Of a DNA stretch of 6,879 nt, positions 1 through 6,727 are shown piece after piece (position 1 is the stretch's first letter; each line of letters starts with the position of its first letter). The stretch is from positions 1 through 6,879 of the forward strand of contig JAFGDX010000101.1 of NCBI GenBank assembly GCA_016931875.1. Reading direction: 5' to 3'. The position numbers and the translations under genes were made by a program. The notes below the pieces were generated by a model. That model worked only from the letters and a program-made list of their open reading frames with translations, searched no databases and was not told where the DNA came from. The stretch is from Prolixibacteraceae bacterium. Lineage in GTDB: Bacteria; Bacteroidota; Bacteroidia; Bacteroidales; Prolixibacteraceae.

Positions 1-1245
1 ATAACCAATGGCTTCGTCTGTTACACCTTCGGTTTGGGCAATGGCTTCAGCTGCAATCAGCAACACTTCGGCATAACGGTACACCACAATGTCTTTCGGG
101 TTTTTCCCGGTTTCGAAAAGTGCTTCGTCATTGTGCCACAAATAAGGTGCGGTTTCAAAGGTTTTTGTTACCTCTTCGCCTCCATCCGTGAAAGTCAGGC
201 TGTTGTGAAAAAATTGCTTGTTCTGTACGCGCAAGTCATTTTCATTGTCATATATCCACAAAAACTCTTTTGTAGGACGGTAGGCATTGTTGGTAATTGA
301 ATAGGCAAAAATACCCCAGGCTGTTGCACTGTTTGGATAACATATAGCCGGTTGCCAGTAGTTATCAGAAATAGATGCATCATACTCAATAGAATAAAGG
401 TATTCGCTTTCATTGTCTGAAACCCGCATCACATTGTAAGCGCTTTCACTTTCAACAGCACCATTCTGAATAAGAGCATAGTTTCCACTACTAATAATGG
501 ATCTTGCCATTGCCGCAGCTTCAGCGTAACGTGCTTCCTGTAAAGGATAGCCGCTCATATTCAGATAAACATCAGCAAGAAGCGCTGCTGCAGTGCTTTT
601 TGAAATACGATATCCGTTTTCGGTCATAGGTACATCAGCAAGGTCACCTTCTTCAACGGCATATTTTAAATCATCCACAATTTGCGCATAAACCTGTGCA
701 ACTGGCGTACGTTCAACATATAAATTTTCGAGCGATGAATAAGGCTCCAGAATCAAAGGAACATCACCAAAAGTTTTTACCAGGTAGTAGTAGTTAAAGG
801 CTCTGAAAAATCTTGCCTGAGCTGTTAAAAGTTTGATTTCCGGTTCCTCTAAACCAGGAGTTCCGGGAATATTGTTAATGGCCAGGTTTGCCCTTGAAAT
901 AGCCAGATAGCAGGCATCCCAGGCTCCGTCGAAATAACTTCCCAGGTTGGTACCGTTTAAAGTTAAATTCTGACTGTGCTGTACGTGTACTTCCTGTCCG
1001 CTGTATTCATTGTCGAACAGACCGGAAATATACCCCCCCAACATGGCGCGGCTACCTGCATAAACCCCTGCACTGTAAAATGTTGGAGCACCGGTTCGGT
1101 AAAGTACATTCACTGCGTTGTAGGCATGTGTCGGATAGCTAAAAAACTGATCCACACTCATCTCGCTTCGCGGCTCTTCTTCAAGAAATTTATCACATGA
1201 AGTAAAAGCCCCAAGTATCATTATTAATATTACTAATTTTTTCAT
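1..1245 (-). CDS. SusD/RagB family nutrient-binding outer-membrane lipoprotein (partial, 3' end outside window)
   Basis: The frame is open from an ATG at 1243-1245 to the window edge, giving 415 residues with the C-terminus missing; SusD proteins usually have 450-650 residues. It starts with a lipoprotein signal, MKKLVILIMILGAFTSC, with Cys17 as the likely lipidation site, followed by CDKFLEEEP; acidic residues soon after the Cys are typical of surface-exported Bacteroidota lipoproteins. Family hallmarks are RAFNYYYLVKTFGDVPLI (residues 148-165) in the helical TPR-like SusD core and YRYAEVLLIAAEA (389-401), the conserved C-terminal-domain motif. In this family the protein sits on the cell surface as a lid over its SusC partner and binds the ligand. 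The start lies 21 bp after the susC stop, so the two are surely co-transcribed. The leader before ATG (CTGAAGAACA) is purine-rich but has no strong Shine-Dalgarno, which is normal in this phylum. The ligand cannot be inferred. Confidence 0.95.
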   Translation of the reverse strand, partial: MKKLVILIMILGAFTSCDKFLEEEPRSEMSVDQFFSYPTHAYNAVNVLYRTGAPTFYSAGVYAGSRAMLGGYISGLFDNEYSGQEVHVQHSQNLTLNGTNLGSYFDGAWDACYLAISRANLAINNIPGTPGLEEPEIKLLTAQARFFRAFNYYYLVKTFGDVPLILEPYSSLENLYVERTPVAQVYAQIVDDLKYAVEEGDLADVPMTENGYRISKSTAAALLADVYLNMSGYPLQEARYAEAAAMARSIISSGNYALIQNGAVESESAYNVMRVSDNESEYLYSIEYDASISDNYWQPAICYPNSATAWGIFAYSITNNAYRPTKEFLWIYDNENDLRVQNKQFFHNSLTFTDGGEEVTKTFETAPYLWHNDEALFETGKNPKDIVVYRYAEVLLIAAEAIAQTEGVTDEAIGY

Positions 1246-1266
1246 TGTTCTTCAGTTTAATTCTGG

Positions 1267-4200
1267 TTAAAACTTAACATTTACCCCCAACGTTACTGTG
1301 GTTGGTTTTGGATACTGGAAAAAGAAAATATTCTGTCCCCACTGGTCTCCACCCCATGAAGTAGCTTCAGGATCATAACCTTTAAAATCTTTTGAATGGA
1401 TAACAAAAAGGTTATCAACATTTGCATAAACTCTGCACGAGTGCAAACCGGTTCCTTGCAGCAGTCCGCCATCGAAAGTGTAGCCAAGCGAAATCAGGTT
1501 TCCTCTCAGGAATGAACCATCACAAACCCAGTGGTCATCTACTTCCGAGTTTTGCCCGTTCAGAGAAGCATTTCGAATTTGCTGAACCATGGTGTTTTGG
1601 TTTTCTTCTGTCCAACCCTCATACAAAATGGTGGAAAGGCCGTTGGCATATCCGGTGCGGTCTTCGGTTGAGTGGAAGAATTGTTGCATAATTTCAACAC
1701 CTAAAGTAAACTGAAGATCAACAACGAGATCGAAATTTTTGTAGTTGAAACGGTTGATGAAACTACCTGTGAAATCAGGAAGACCTTTGCCAATGATTTC
1801 TCTTTCAGCCGAGCGTTTTGCAACCCCCGGAACGGCGCCAACTTTGGCTGCTTCTTCTGCTTCGTCGGTTCCCCAGGTACCAAGCCTGCGGTAACCATAG
1901 AATGAACTTAACGATTCACCAACACGAAGAATGGTTTGGCTTCCCGAAACCCACCATGGACCCGGGAAAATATCTTCATCATTTTCGCCCAGTTTTTCAA
2001 TGCGGTTTTTGTTGTAGTTCATATTCAGGGTTGATTCCCAGTTAAAATTGATGTTACGGACATTTTGCGTGGTTACCAGAAAATCGATCCCCTGGTTGGA
2101 AACGGAACCAATATTGTCCATTACCGAAGAGAAACCAGTAGAGTGTGGCACCGGACGGCCCAGCAACAGGTCGCTGGTAAGTTTGTAGTAATAGTCAATT
2201 TCCAGCGAAACCTTTTGGTTAAGTGCTGTCAGGTTCAACCCAACATCAAACTGCGAGGTTTTTTCCCATTCCAGGTCAGGGTTTGGCAAGCGGGTTACCA
2301 CATTGTAGTTGGCTCTTTCACCGTTTAGCAAAACCGTTCCGCCCGAAATGGTTGCCAGCGAACGGTAGGTCCCCAGTTCGGTGCTACCCGTAACACCGTA
2401 GCTGGCTCTTAATTTCAGGAAATCAATCCATGAAACCGAGCTCATAAATTCTTCGTTCGAAGCTACCCATCCCAATCCTGCCGAAGGAAAGAAACCATAT
2501 TTGTTGTTTTCACCAAAACGCGAAGAACCATCGGCTCTGGCAGTAACAGTGGCCATGTATTTATCTTTGTAGGAATAACCAAAACGGAAGAAATACGAAT
2601 TCATCGCCCACCGTTCGTAGTACGAGCCAGGGGCGCTCGGATCGCTGGCTGCTCCCACATTGTTGTATTTAAAAAAGTCATCAGAGAAACCCGATACGTT
2701 GATTGTATTCTGGCGGTAAACCCGTTCCTGCCAGCTTAAACCAAGCACTGAATTGATTCGGTGATTGCCCACTGTTGTGTTGTACGAAAGGAAAGTTTCC
2801 TCCTGCCAGTACATGGTTTCATAATCGTTCACATTTGCCCAGGCGTTCGGATACGAAATGTTTAACAAATCTTTTGGGCTGTATTCTTTGTTTTGCTGAA
2901 TGTGATTATCGATACCAAACTGTGTTTTCAAATCCAGTCCGGGAAGAATATGAAAATTCAGAAATGTGTTTCCAAAAAACTGTGTACGGTTTCTCAACCT
3001 TTCCTGGGTTGTTAACACATGAACGGGATTGGCCATTCCTTCCAGTCCAAAATTACTGGTGCTCGAACTGCTGCTCCAGCTTCCGTCGGGGAATTTAACC
3101 GGCATAATCGGAACCATCTCAATCATTGAACGACGCGGCATTTGATGGCCACCACCCTCTTCAACTTCGTTTTCCCAAACTTTGTTAACCAACATATTAA
3201 TGCCAAAGTCGAGCCATTTTTTGGGTTTGGCATCATACGCAATTTTGGCATTCACACGTTTCATCCACGAATTCAGCATCACCCCCTCATTGTCGGAATA
3301 ATTCAAAAATGCACCTACCGACGACTTTTCATTTCCCTGCTGCACACTAAACTGGTGGTTGTGCGAAATGGCTACGCGTGTAGCTTCTTCCTGCCAATCG
3401 GTGTCATACAAAGGTTTTCCGTTGGCATCAAACAAATTCGGGTCGGTAAAATCTATGCTTGGTTCTTCGCCCGGTGCATAATCTTTGTACTTCGGAGCGT
3501 TTTCATAGCCTCTTTTTATTACTTCCAGCCATTCTTCAGCATTTAGCAAATCCATTTTTTTACGCACTTTGCCAACACTCATATAACCGTCGTAACTTAC
3601 AATAACATCGCCGTTTTGCGCCCCGCGTTTGGTGGTTACAAGAATAACACCATTGGCACCTCTGGCACCGTAAATCGCTGCCGAAGAAGCGTCTTTCAGC
3701 ACCTCAATACGTTCAATGTCGTTGGGGTTTACGAGGTGGAAATTTTCCATCACTACCCCGTCAACCACATACAACGGATCGGTATCGGTTTCAATGGAGT
3801 TCACCCCGCGAATAATAACACGTGTGCTTCCGGTTGGCGAACCTGAGTTGGAAAAAATATTAACCCCGGCAACTTTCCCTTTCATTCCCTGAAGGGCGTT
3901 AAATGAAGGACGTTCCAGAATATCTTCGGCATTTACAACACCCACCGAACCAGTAACATCCGACTTGCGCTGCACACCGTAACCAATGGCAACAACTTCC
4001 TCAATACCAATGGCATCGGGTCTCATGGTGATGTTAATTTCCGATTGGTTCTGAACCGCCACTTCCTGTGTAATCATTCCTACAAACGAAAAAACAAGAA
4101 CTGCCTCTTCTGAAACATTTGAAATGGAATAATTACCATCAAAATCGGTGACTGTTCCGGTGGTTGTTCCTTTTACAAGAACTGTTACCCCCGGTAGCGG

Positions 4201-4650
4201 TTGTCCGGTATCGTCGGTTACAATCCCCGAAACCGAGGTAGGTTGTTGTGCCTTGTTATCACTGATTTTTGCGTTGGAAAGAACCACCTGACGGTCGAAC
4301 ACTGCATAACTTATGTTTGTTCCTCTGAGTAAATTGTCAAGGATTGCATCAATTGTTTTGTCCTCCACATCAATGGTTACTTTTTGTTCCACATCAATTA
4401 GATCGCGGTTGTAAAGGAAAAAAAACTCTGATTCATCCTCAATCATTCCCAGCACAGTTTCAAGGCTCTGATTCTGCATTTTTAACGAAAGCCTTGTAGC
4501 CTGCGAATACGTTTCCACGGCTGCTGCCTGAAGCAATCCAAGGAAAACAAAAAAGACAGTAAATCGTAACATTCTAATGATTTTTTTAAAGGTGCTGTTC
4601 CCGGCAGACTGTGCATCTGACGGCACCTTTAGTTTTAGAAAATTTTTCAT
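1267..4650 (-). CDS. SusC/RagA family TonB-dependent outer-membrane receptor with N-terminal STN signalling domain
   Basis: Complete gene of 1127 residues, normal for SusC. In order: a basic N-region and hydrophobic signal segment (about 27-45, IIRMLRFTVFFVFLGLLQAA); an STN (secretin/TonB N-terminal) domain at about 52-126; a carboxypeptidase-regulatory-like beta-sandwich at about 138-210 (VSGIVTDDTGQPLPGVTV); the SusC signature EEVVAIGYG (217-225) leading into the plug; the plug motif LKDASSAAIYGARGANGVIL (318-337); then a beta-barrel ending in a terminal Phe (TLGVNVKF), the usual outer-membrane assembly signal. It imports a ligand captured by SusD, driven by TonB/ExbBD. The STN domain marks it as a transducer: in FecA-like systems it contacts the periplasmic part of FecR, encoded directly upstream here. 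The start at 4650 gives an unusually long N-region of about 26 residues before the hydrophobic core; Met27 (ATG at 4570-4572) is an alternative, but long N-regions are common in STN-containing SusC proteins. Substrate unknown. Confidence 0.97.
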   Translation of the reverse strand: MKNFLKLKVPSDAQSAGNSTFKKIIRMLRFTVFFVFLGLLQAAAVETYSQATRLSLKMQNQSLETVLGMIEDESEFFFLYNRDLIDVEQKVTIDVEDKTIDAILDNLLRGTNISYAVFDRQVVLSNAKISDNKAQQPTSVSGIVTDDTGQPLPGVTVLVKGTTTGTVTDFDGNYSISNVSEEAVLVFSFVGMITQEVAVQNQSEINITMRPDAIGIEEVVAIGYGVQRKSDVTGSVGVVNAEDILERPSFNALQGMKGKVAGVNIFSNSGSPTGSTRVIIRGVNSIETDTDPLYVVDGVVMENFHLVNPNDIERIEVLKDASSAAIYGARGANGVILVTTKRGAQNGDVIVSYDGYMSVGKVRKKMDLLNAEEWLEVIKRGYENAPKYKDYAPGEEPSIDFTDPNLFDANGKPLYDTDWQEEATRVAISHNHQFSVQQGNEKSSVGAFLNYSDNEGVMLNSWMKRVNAKIAYDAKPKKWLDFGINMLVNKVWENEVEEGGGHQMPRRSMIEMVPIMPVKFPDGSWSSSSSTSNFGLEGMANPVHVLTTQERLRNRTQFFGNTFLNFHILPGLDLKTQFGIDNHIQQNKEYSPKDLLNISYPNAWANVNDYETMYWQEETFLSYNTTVGNHRINSVLGLSWQERVYRQNTINVSGFSDDFFKYNNVGAASDPSAPGSYYERWAMNSYFFRFGYSYKDKYMATVTARADGSSRFGENNKYGFFPSAGLGWVASNEEFMSSVSWIDFLKLRASYGVTGSTELGTYRSLATISGGTVLLNGERANYNVVTRLPNPDLEWEKTSQFDVGLNLTALNQKVSLEIDYYYKLTSDLLLGRPVPHSTGFSSVMDNIGSVSNQGIDFLVTTQNVRNINFNWESTLNMNYNKNRIEKLGENDEDIFPGPWWVSGSQTILRVGESLSSFYGYRRLGTWGTDEAEEAAKVGAVPGVAKRSAEREIIGKGLPDFTGSFINRFNYKNFDLVVDLQFTLGVEIMQQFFHSTEDRTGYANGLSTILYEGWTEENQNTMVQQIRNASLNGQNSEVDDHWVCDGSFLRGNLISLGYTFDGGLLQGTGLHSCRVYANVDNLFVIHSKDFKGYDPEATSWGGDQWGQNIFFFQYPKPTTVTLGVNVKF

Positions 4651-4705
4651 AAATTTACATTTGATTGAGTGAATAAATTATTAAATGATCTCGCTCAGCA
4701 AATCG

Positions 4706-4734
4706 ACAGGAAGGTGCTGGTACCACTTTCCTGT
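4706..4734 (-). promoter_or_regulatory. Stem-loop between fecR and susC
   Basis: The arms ACAGGAA (4706-4712) and TTCCTGT (4728-4734) are perfect 7-bp complements. Inside them is one non-Watson-Crick position (4713/4727), then GTG (4714-4716) pairing with CAC (4724-4726) around a 7-nt loop. On the minus-strand transcript the structure begins 7 nt after the fecR stop codon and ends 55 nt before the susC start. The inner mismatch is A-C on the minus-strand RNA but G-U on plus-strand RNA, and five Ts (4734-4738) follow only in the plus direction. It therefore looks more like an intrinsic terminator for plus-strand transcripts, although no plus-strand gene precedes it. On the minus strand it may act as a partial terminator, attenuator or mRNA-stabilising hairpin that separates fecR from susCD expression. 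The structure is visible; the role is inferred. Confidence 0.6.
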
Positions 4735-4741
4735 TTTTGCG

Positions 4742-5776
4742 TTAATTATTTTTCAGTTTCATATATACTTTCTTCTTTTTCACTACTCCATCGGTATCCA
4801 ATTCGCGTTTATCTATTCTGTATTTTATGGGGGTTGTCAGGGCAATCAACCTCAATACTTCCTCCAGCGGTTCATCTTTAAAAGTGGCTTTAAAACGGTA
4901 GCTTTTTAAGGTTTCATCTTCCACTACAATTTCAGCGTTGTACCATCTCTCTATTCTCGACAAAACCTGCCCCAGTGGTTCCTGATCGATTACCAGGTAG
5001 CCATCTTTCCACGCTGAATATCTTTCTGCCTCCACATCCTCAACATTCAAAACTCTCAATTCGCGGTTAAAAATGGCTCGTTTGCCCGGTGTCATTGTAT
5101 AGTTAAATTTTCCCGATTTTCCGTTTATTTCTACCCTTCCTTCTTCAAGTACAACCTCGGTTTGTGTATCGTTATAATAGGAGGCCACGTTAAATTTGGT
5201 TCCCAAAACCCGTACATCAAAGTCGGAAACATCAACAATAAAGTCAGATTCAGCCAAATGTTTTACATTAAAGTATGCTTCGCCTAACAACTGTACCTTT
5301 CTGTTCTGTTCAAATACAGCCGGAAACTTTAGTTTTGAGCCGCTGTTGAGCCACCCCGATGAACTGTCGGGCAGAAAAAATTCCACGCGGGCCCCTTCGG
5401 GTGCGGTAATTTCAACCCAACCTGTGTTTACCGGTGCAACTTCGTTTCTCCCCAACTGATAAAGCAAAAAGGCAATAACAGGTATTAGCAAAATGGCGGC
5501 GACCTGCCTGTAAAATTTTAAAAGGTTGAATTTCTTTTCTCTGCTGGTCTGGTCCAGTAAAATCTGATAATGAATTTTCTCAAATATATGATGGAGCGAT
5601 TCCTTATTTGCTGTTTCTTCCCGGGTTAGCTTTTCCCACTCTACCGATAATTCTTTCTTCAGCTCCGGAAAATCCTTTGTTTGATTAAACCACTGCTGAA
5701 CCTCTGCATAATCATTGTAGGAATATTTCCCCAGCGAGAATCTTTTTAAAATATGTACATCAAAATTCTTTTTCAT
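4742..5776 (-). CDS. FecR family anti-sigma factor (inner-membrane sigma regulator) with DUF4974 domain
   Basis: Complete gene of 344 residues, typical of Bacteroidota FecR proteins. Residues 1-85 form the cytoplasmic, charged, helical anti-sigma region. A single membrane segment lies at about 89-107 (FYRQVAAILLIPVIAFLLYQ). The periplasmic FecR domain spans about 118-235 with the family motifs LPDSSSGWLNSGSKLKFPAVF (first and last parts of 135-155), LLGEAYFNV and VLGTKFNVASY (190-200). The DUF4974 domain spans about 256-322 (SAWKDGYLVIDQEPL through PIKYRID). Its known role is to bind the cognate ECF sigma factor in the cytoplasm and to sense the STN domain of the outer-membrane receptor in the periplasm, releasing or activating sigma when ligand is bound. 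The neighbours fit exactly: sigma gene upstream, STN-SusC downstream. A promoter-like box ends 24 nt before its ATG, so it may be expressed apart from sigma. The usual LPDGS is LPDSS here, a small change. Confidence 0.95.
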   Translation of the reverse strand: MKKNFDVHILKRFSLGKYSYNDYAEVQQWFNQTKDFPELKKELSVEWEKLTREETANKESLHHIFEKIHYQILLDQTSREKKFNLLKFYRQVAAILLIPVIAFLLYQLGRNEVAPVNTGWVEITAPEGARVEFFLPDSSSGWLNSGSKLKFPAVFEQNRKVQLLGEAYFNVKHLAESDFIVDVSDFDVRVLGTKFNVASYYNDTQTEVVLEEGRVEINGKSGKFNYTMTPGKRAIFNRELRVLNVEDVEAERYSAWKDGYLVIDQEPLGQVLSRIERWYNAEIVVEDETLKSYRFKATFKDEPLEEVLRLIALTTPIKYRIDKRELDTDGVVKKKKVYMKLKNN

Positions 5777-5799
5777 TTTTTCAAATTAAAGAAGGGGTG

Positions 5800-5832
5800 C
5801 AAATATACAGTTACACCACCTTCTTTACCTAA
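5800..5832 (-). promoter_or_regulatory. Predicted Bacteroidota-type promoter for fecR
   Basis: The minus strand reads TATATTTG at 5807-5800, a perfect match to the Bacteroidota -7 box TAnnTTTG, followed by CACC. A weak -33 element, TTAG (5832-5829; consensus TTTG), lies 21 bp upstream, within the usual 19-21 bp spacing. Transcription would begin near 5795, leaving a leader of about 19 nt before the fecR ATG at 5776. If real, the anti-sigma gene has its own housekeeping promoter in addition to any read-through from the sigma gene. Inferred from the sequence match only. Confidence 0.6.
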
Positions 5833-5847
5833 CTTAACTAAACTAAA
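5828..5847 (-). repeat. Four tandem pentamers upstream of the fecR -7 box
   Basis: On the plus strand the 20 bp read CCTAA, CTTAA, CTAAA, CTAAA, four adjacent 5-bp units close to C(T)TAA. On the transcribed minus strand they read TTTAG, TTTAG, TTAAG, TTAGG and overlap the weak -33 element. A 5-bp period would place alternate units on the same DNA face. They could be a regulator-binding site or simply AT-rich drift. Confidence 0.4.
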
Positions 5848-5865
5848 TCTACATTTGCTACCAAT

Positions 5866-5880
5866 GTGTTTTTCAAACAC
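5866..5880 (-). other. Small hairpin in the sigma-fecR spacer
   Basis: GTGTTT (5866-5871) and AAACAC (5875-5880) form a perfect 6-bp stem around a 3-nt loop. It can extend by ACC/GGT outside after a short asymmetric bulge. No T-tract follows on the minus strand, so it is not a canonical intrinsic terminator. The rest of the 163-bp spacer (5777-5939) holds a T-rich stretch right after the sigma stop on the minus strand, a short G-rich/C-rich inverted repeat around 5890-5915, the pentamers and the promoter-like box. No gene is seen there. Confidence 0.35.
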
Positions 5881-5939
5881 AGGTTATATCCCGGGAGGCA
5901 AAAAATCCCCAGCCGGAAAAGCAAAAAAAATTAAAAAAA

Positions 5940-6533
5940 TTAATTCCTTATGAATAAATAAAAGAAAATGAGACCTTTAACATTCAATTGTTCAAACTCA
6001 TTTTTTAAAAACTTCATGGCTTCGGTAATATGATATTCAACTGTTTTTGGGGTGATGGAAAGTTCTTCTGCAATTTCTTTCAGCGACTTCTCTTCAATTT
6101 TCTTTTTAACAAAAACCTGTTTTCTCTTTTCGGGCATCTGTTCAATTAATTCATCAAGTTTATCCAGCAACAACTGAAAATTGCTGTCATTGTTGAAATT
6201 TTCAATATTGCCTGAGAAACTTTGTAAAATGTCGTGTTTCACCGTGTTCACTTTTGCCAGTTTATTAAAATACTTTCTCACGGCATTAAAGGCAATGGTA
6301 AAAATATAGGATTGAAAAGAGGTATTGGTTTTGAGCGTTTTTCGGTTGGTCCATATTTTGATAAAAACCTCCTGAACCACATCTTCAGCCGCTTCTTTTG
6401 ATTTCAGGTAGCTCAACGCAAAACTGTACAATGGCTGGCTGTATTTTTCAAAAATTTTTTGAAAAGAATCATGATTGTTTCTTTTAATTCCTGCAATCAG
6501 CTCGGCTTCAGTATTTGTTCTTACTATTCTCAA
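5940..6533 (-). CDS. ECF-type RNA polymerase sigma-70 factor, Bacteroidota FecI-like
   Basis: Sigma region 2 includes SFQKIFEKYSQPLYSFALSY and the core-binding/-10 segment AEDVVQEVFIKIW. Region 4 has the helix-turn-helix LKEIAEELSITPKTVEYHI followed by TEAMKFLK. Together with the adjacent fecR and STN-susC this identifies a FecI-type sigma that presumably drives susCD. The open frame extends back to an ATG at 6630-6632 (230 residues), but the extra 33 residues are not sigma-like and contain a -7 promoter-like box (6570-6577). I therefore prefer TTG at 6531-6533 (197 residues, normal length); GTG at 6558-6560 is another option, and there is no other in-frame ATG near the N-terminus. The protein ends in a hydrophobic tail (LNVKGLIFFYLFIRN). 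G+C looks near one third in the stretches I counted, lower than in susC. Function is confident; the start is uncertain. Confidence 0.93.
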   Translation of the reverse strand: MRIVRTNTEAELIAGIKRNNHDSFQKIFEKYSQPLYSFALSYLKSKEAAEDVVQEVFIKIWTNRKTLKTNTSFQSYIFTIAFNAVRKYFNKLAKVNTVKHDILQSFSGNIENFNNDSNFQLLLDKLDELIEQMPEKRKQVFVKKKIEEKSLKEIAEELSITPKTVEYHITEAMKFLKNEFEQLNVKGLIFFYLFIRN

Positions 6534-6569
6534 ATGGGTAAATAAATTGATATCCGGCACAAAAATCTG

Positions 6570-6600
6570 CAAATTTAATACTGAACTACAAAAATGAAAA
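6570..6600 (-). promoter_or_regulatory. Predicted promoter for the ECF sigma gene
   Basis: The minus strand reads TAAATTTG at 6577-6570, a perfect TAnnTTTG match. TTTT (6600-6597) sits 19 bp upstream as a weak -33 element. Transcription would start near 6565, downstream of the longest possible ATG (6632) and about 32 nt before the TTG at 6533, which supports the shorter protein. The region is AT-rich, so a chance match is possible. Confidence 0.45.
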
Positions 6601-6664
6601 CTATTCCTTTCCAAAAAAAGCACAATTCTCATATTTGCAAACTGGGACTTTTTATGTTTACTTT

Positions 6665-6697
6665 TTTACTCATTCTGTTGGTTTATACTTAATTTTG
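6665..6697 (+). promoter_or_regulatory. Predicted promoter for the deiminase gene
   Basis: TAATTTTG at 6690-6697 matches the -7 consensus TAnnTTTG perfectly, with TTTA (6665-6668) 21 bp upstream as an imperfect -33. A start near 6702 leaves a leader of about 26 nt, purine-rich before the ATG (cagaaaagaaaacct). It points away from the sigma-gene promoter, so the two genes appear to be divergently transcribed. Confidence 0.45.
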
Positions 6698-6727
6698 GTC
6701 GGTCATTTTTTACAGAAAAGAAAACCT

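Noticed and set aside
34..413. Short open frames on both strands near the left edge
   Set aside because: They are out of frame with the SusD coding sequence, which stays open through the whole region and carries the conserved C-terminal SusD motif.
976..1200. 74-codon plus-strand frame
   Set aside because: It is antisense to the susD N-terminal coding region, whose frame is continuous and begins with a lipoprotein signal.
3142..3546. 134-codon plus-strand open frame inside susC
   Set aside because: It lies wholly antisense to a well-supported receptor gene, its protein has no recognisable features, and long antisense frames are expected opposite such a gene. The same applies to the other plus-strand frames between 1422 and 3846.
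1..4650. Assigning a polysaccharide substrate or calling a full polysaccharide utilisation locus
   Set aside because: No carbohydrate-active enzyme, sulfatase or peptidase is visible, and SusC/SusD sequence alone does not allow a substrate call by eye.
4669..4909. Two overlapping plus-strand open frames of about 70 codons
   Set aside because: They overlap the fecR 3' end in antisense, run through the stem-loop, and resemble translated AT-rich sequence with no family pattern.
5888..5939. Intrinsic terminator after the sigma gene
   Set aside because: There are T-rich runs and a short G/C-rich inverted repeat, but the T runs come before the repeat on the minus strand and the stem is only about 4 bp, so the usual stem-then-T-tract order is missing.
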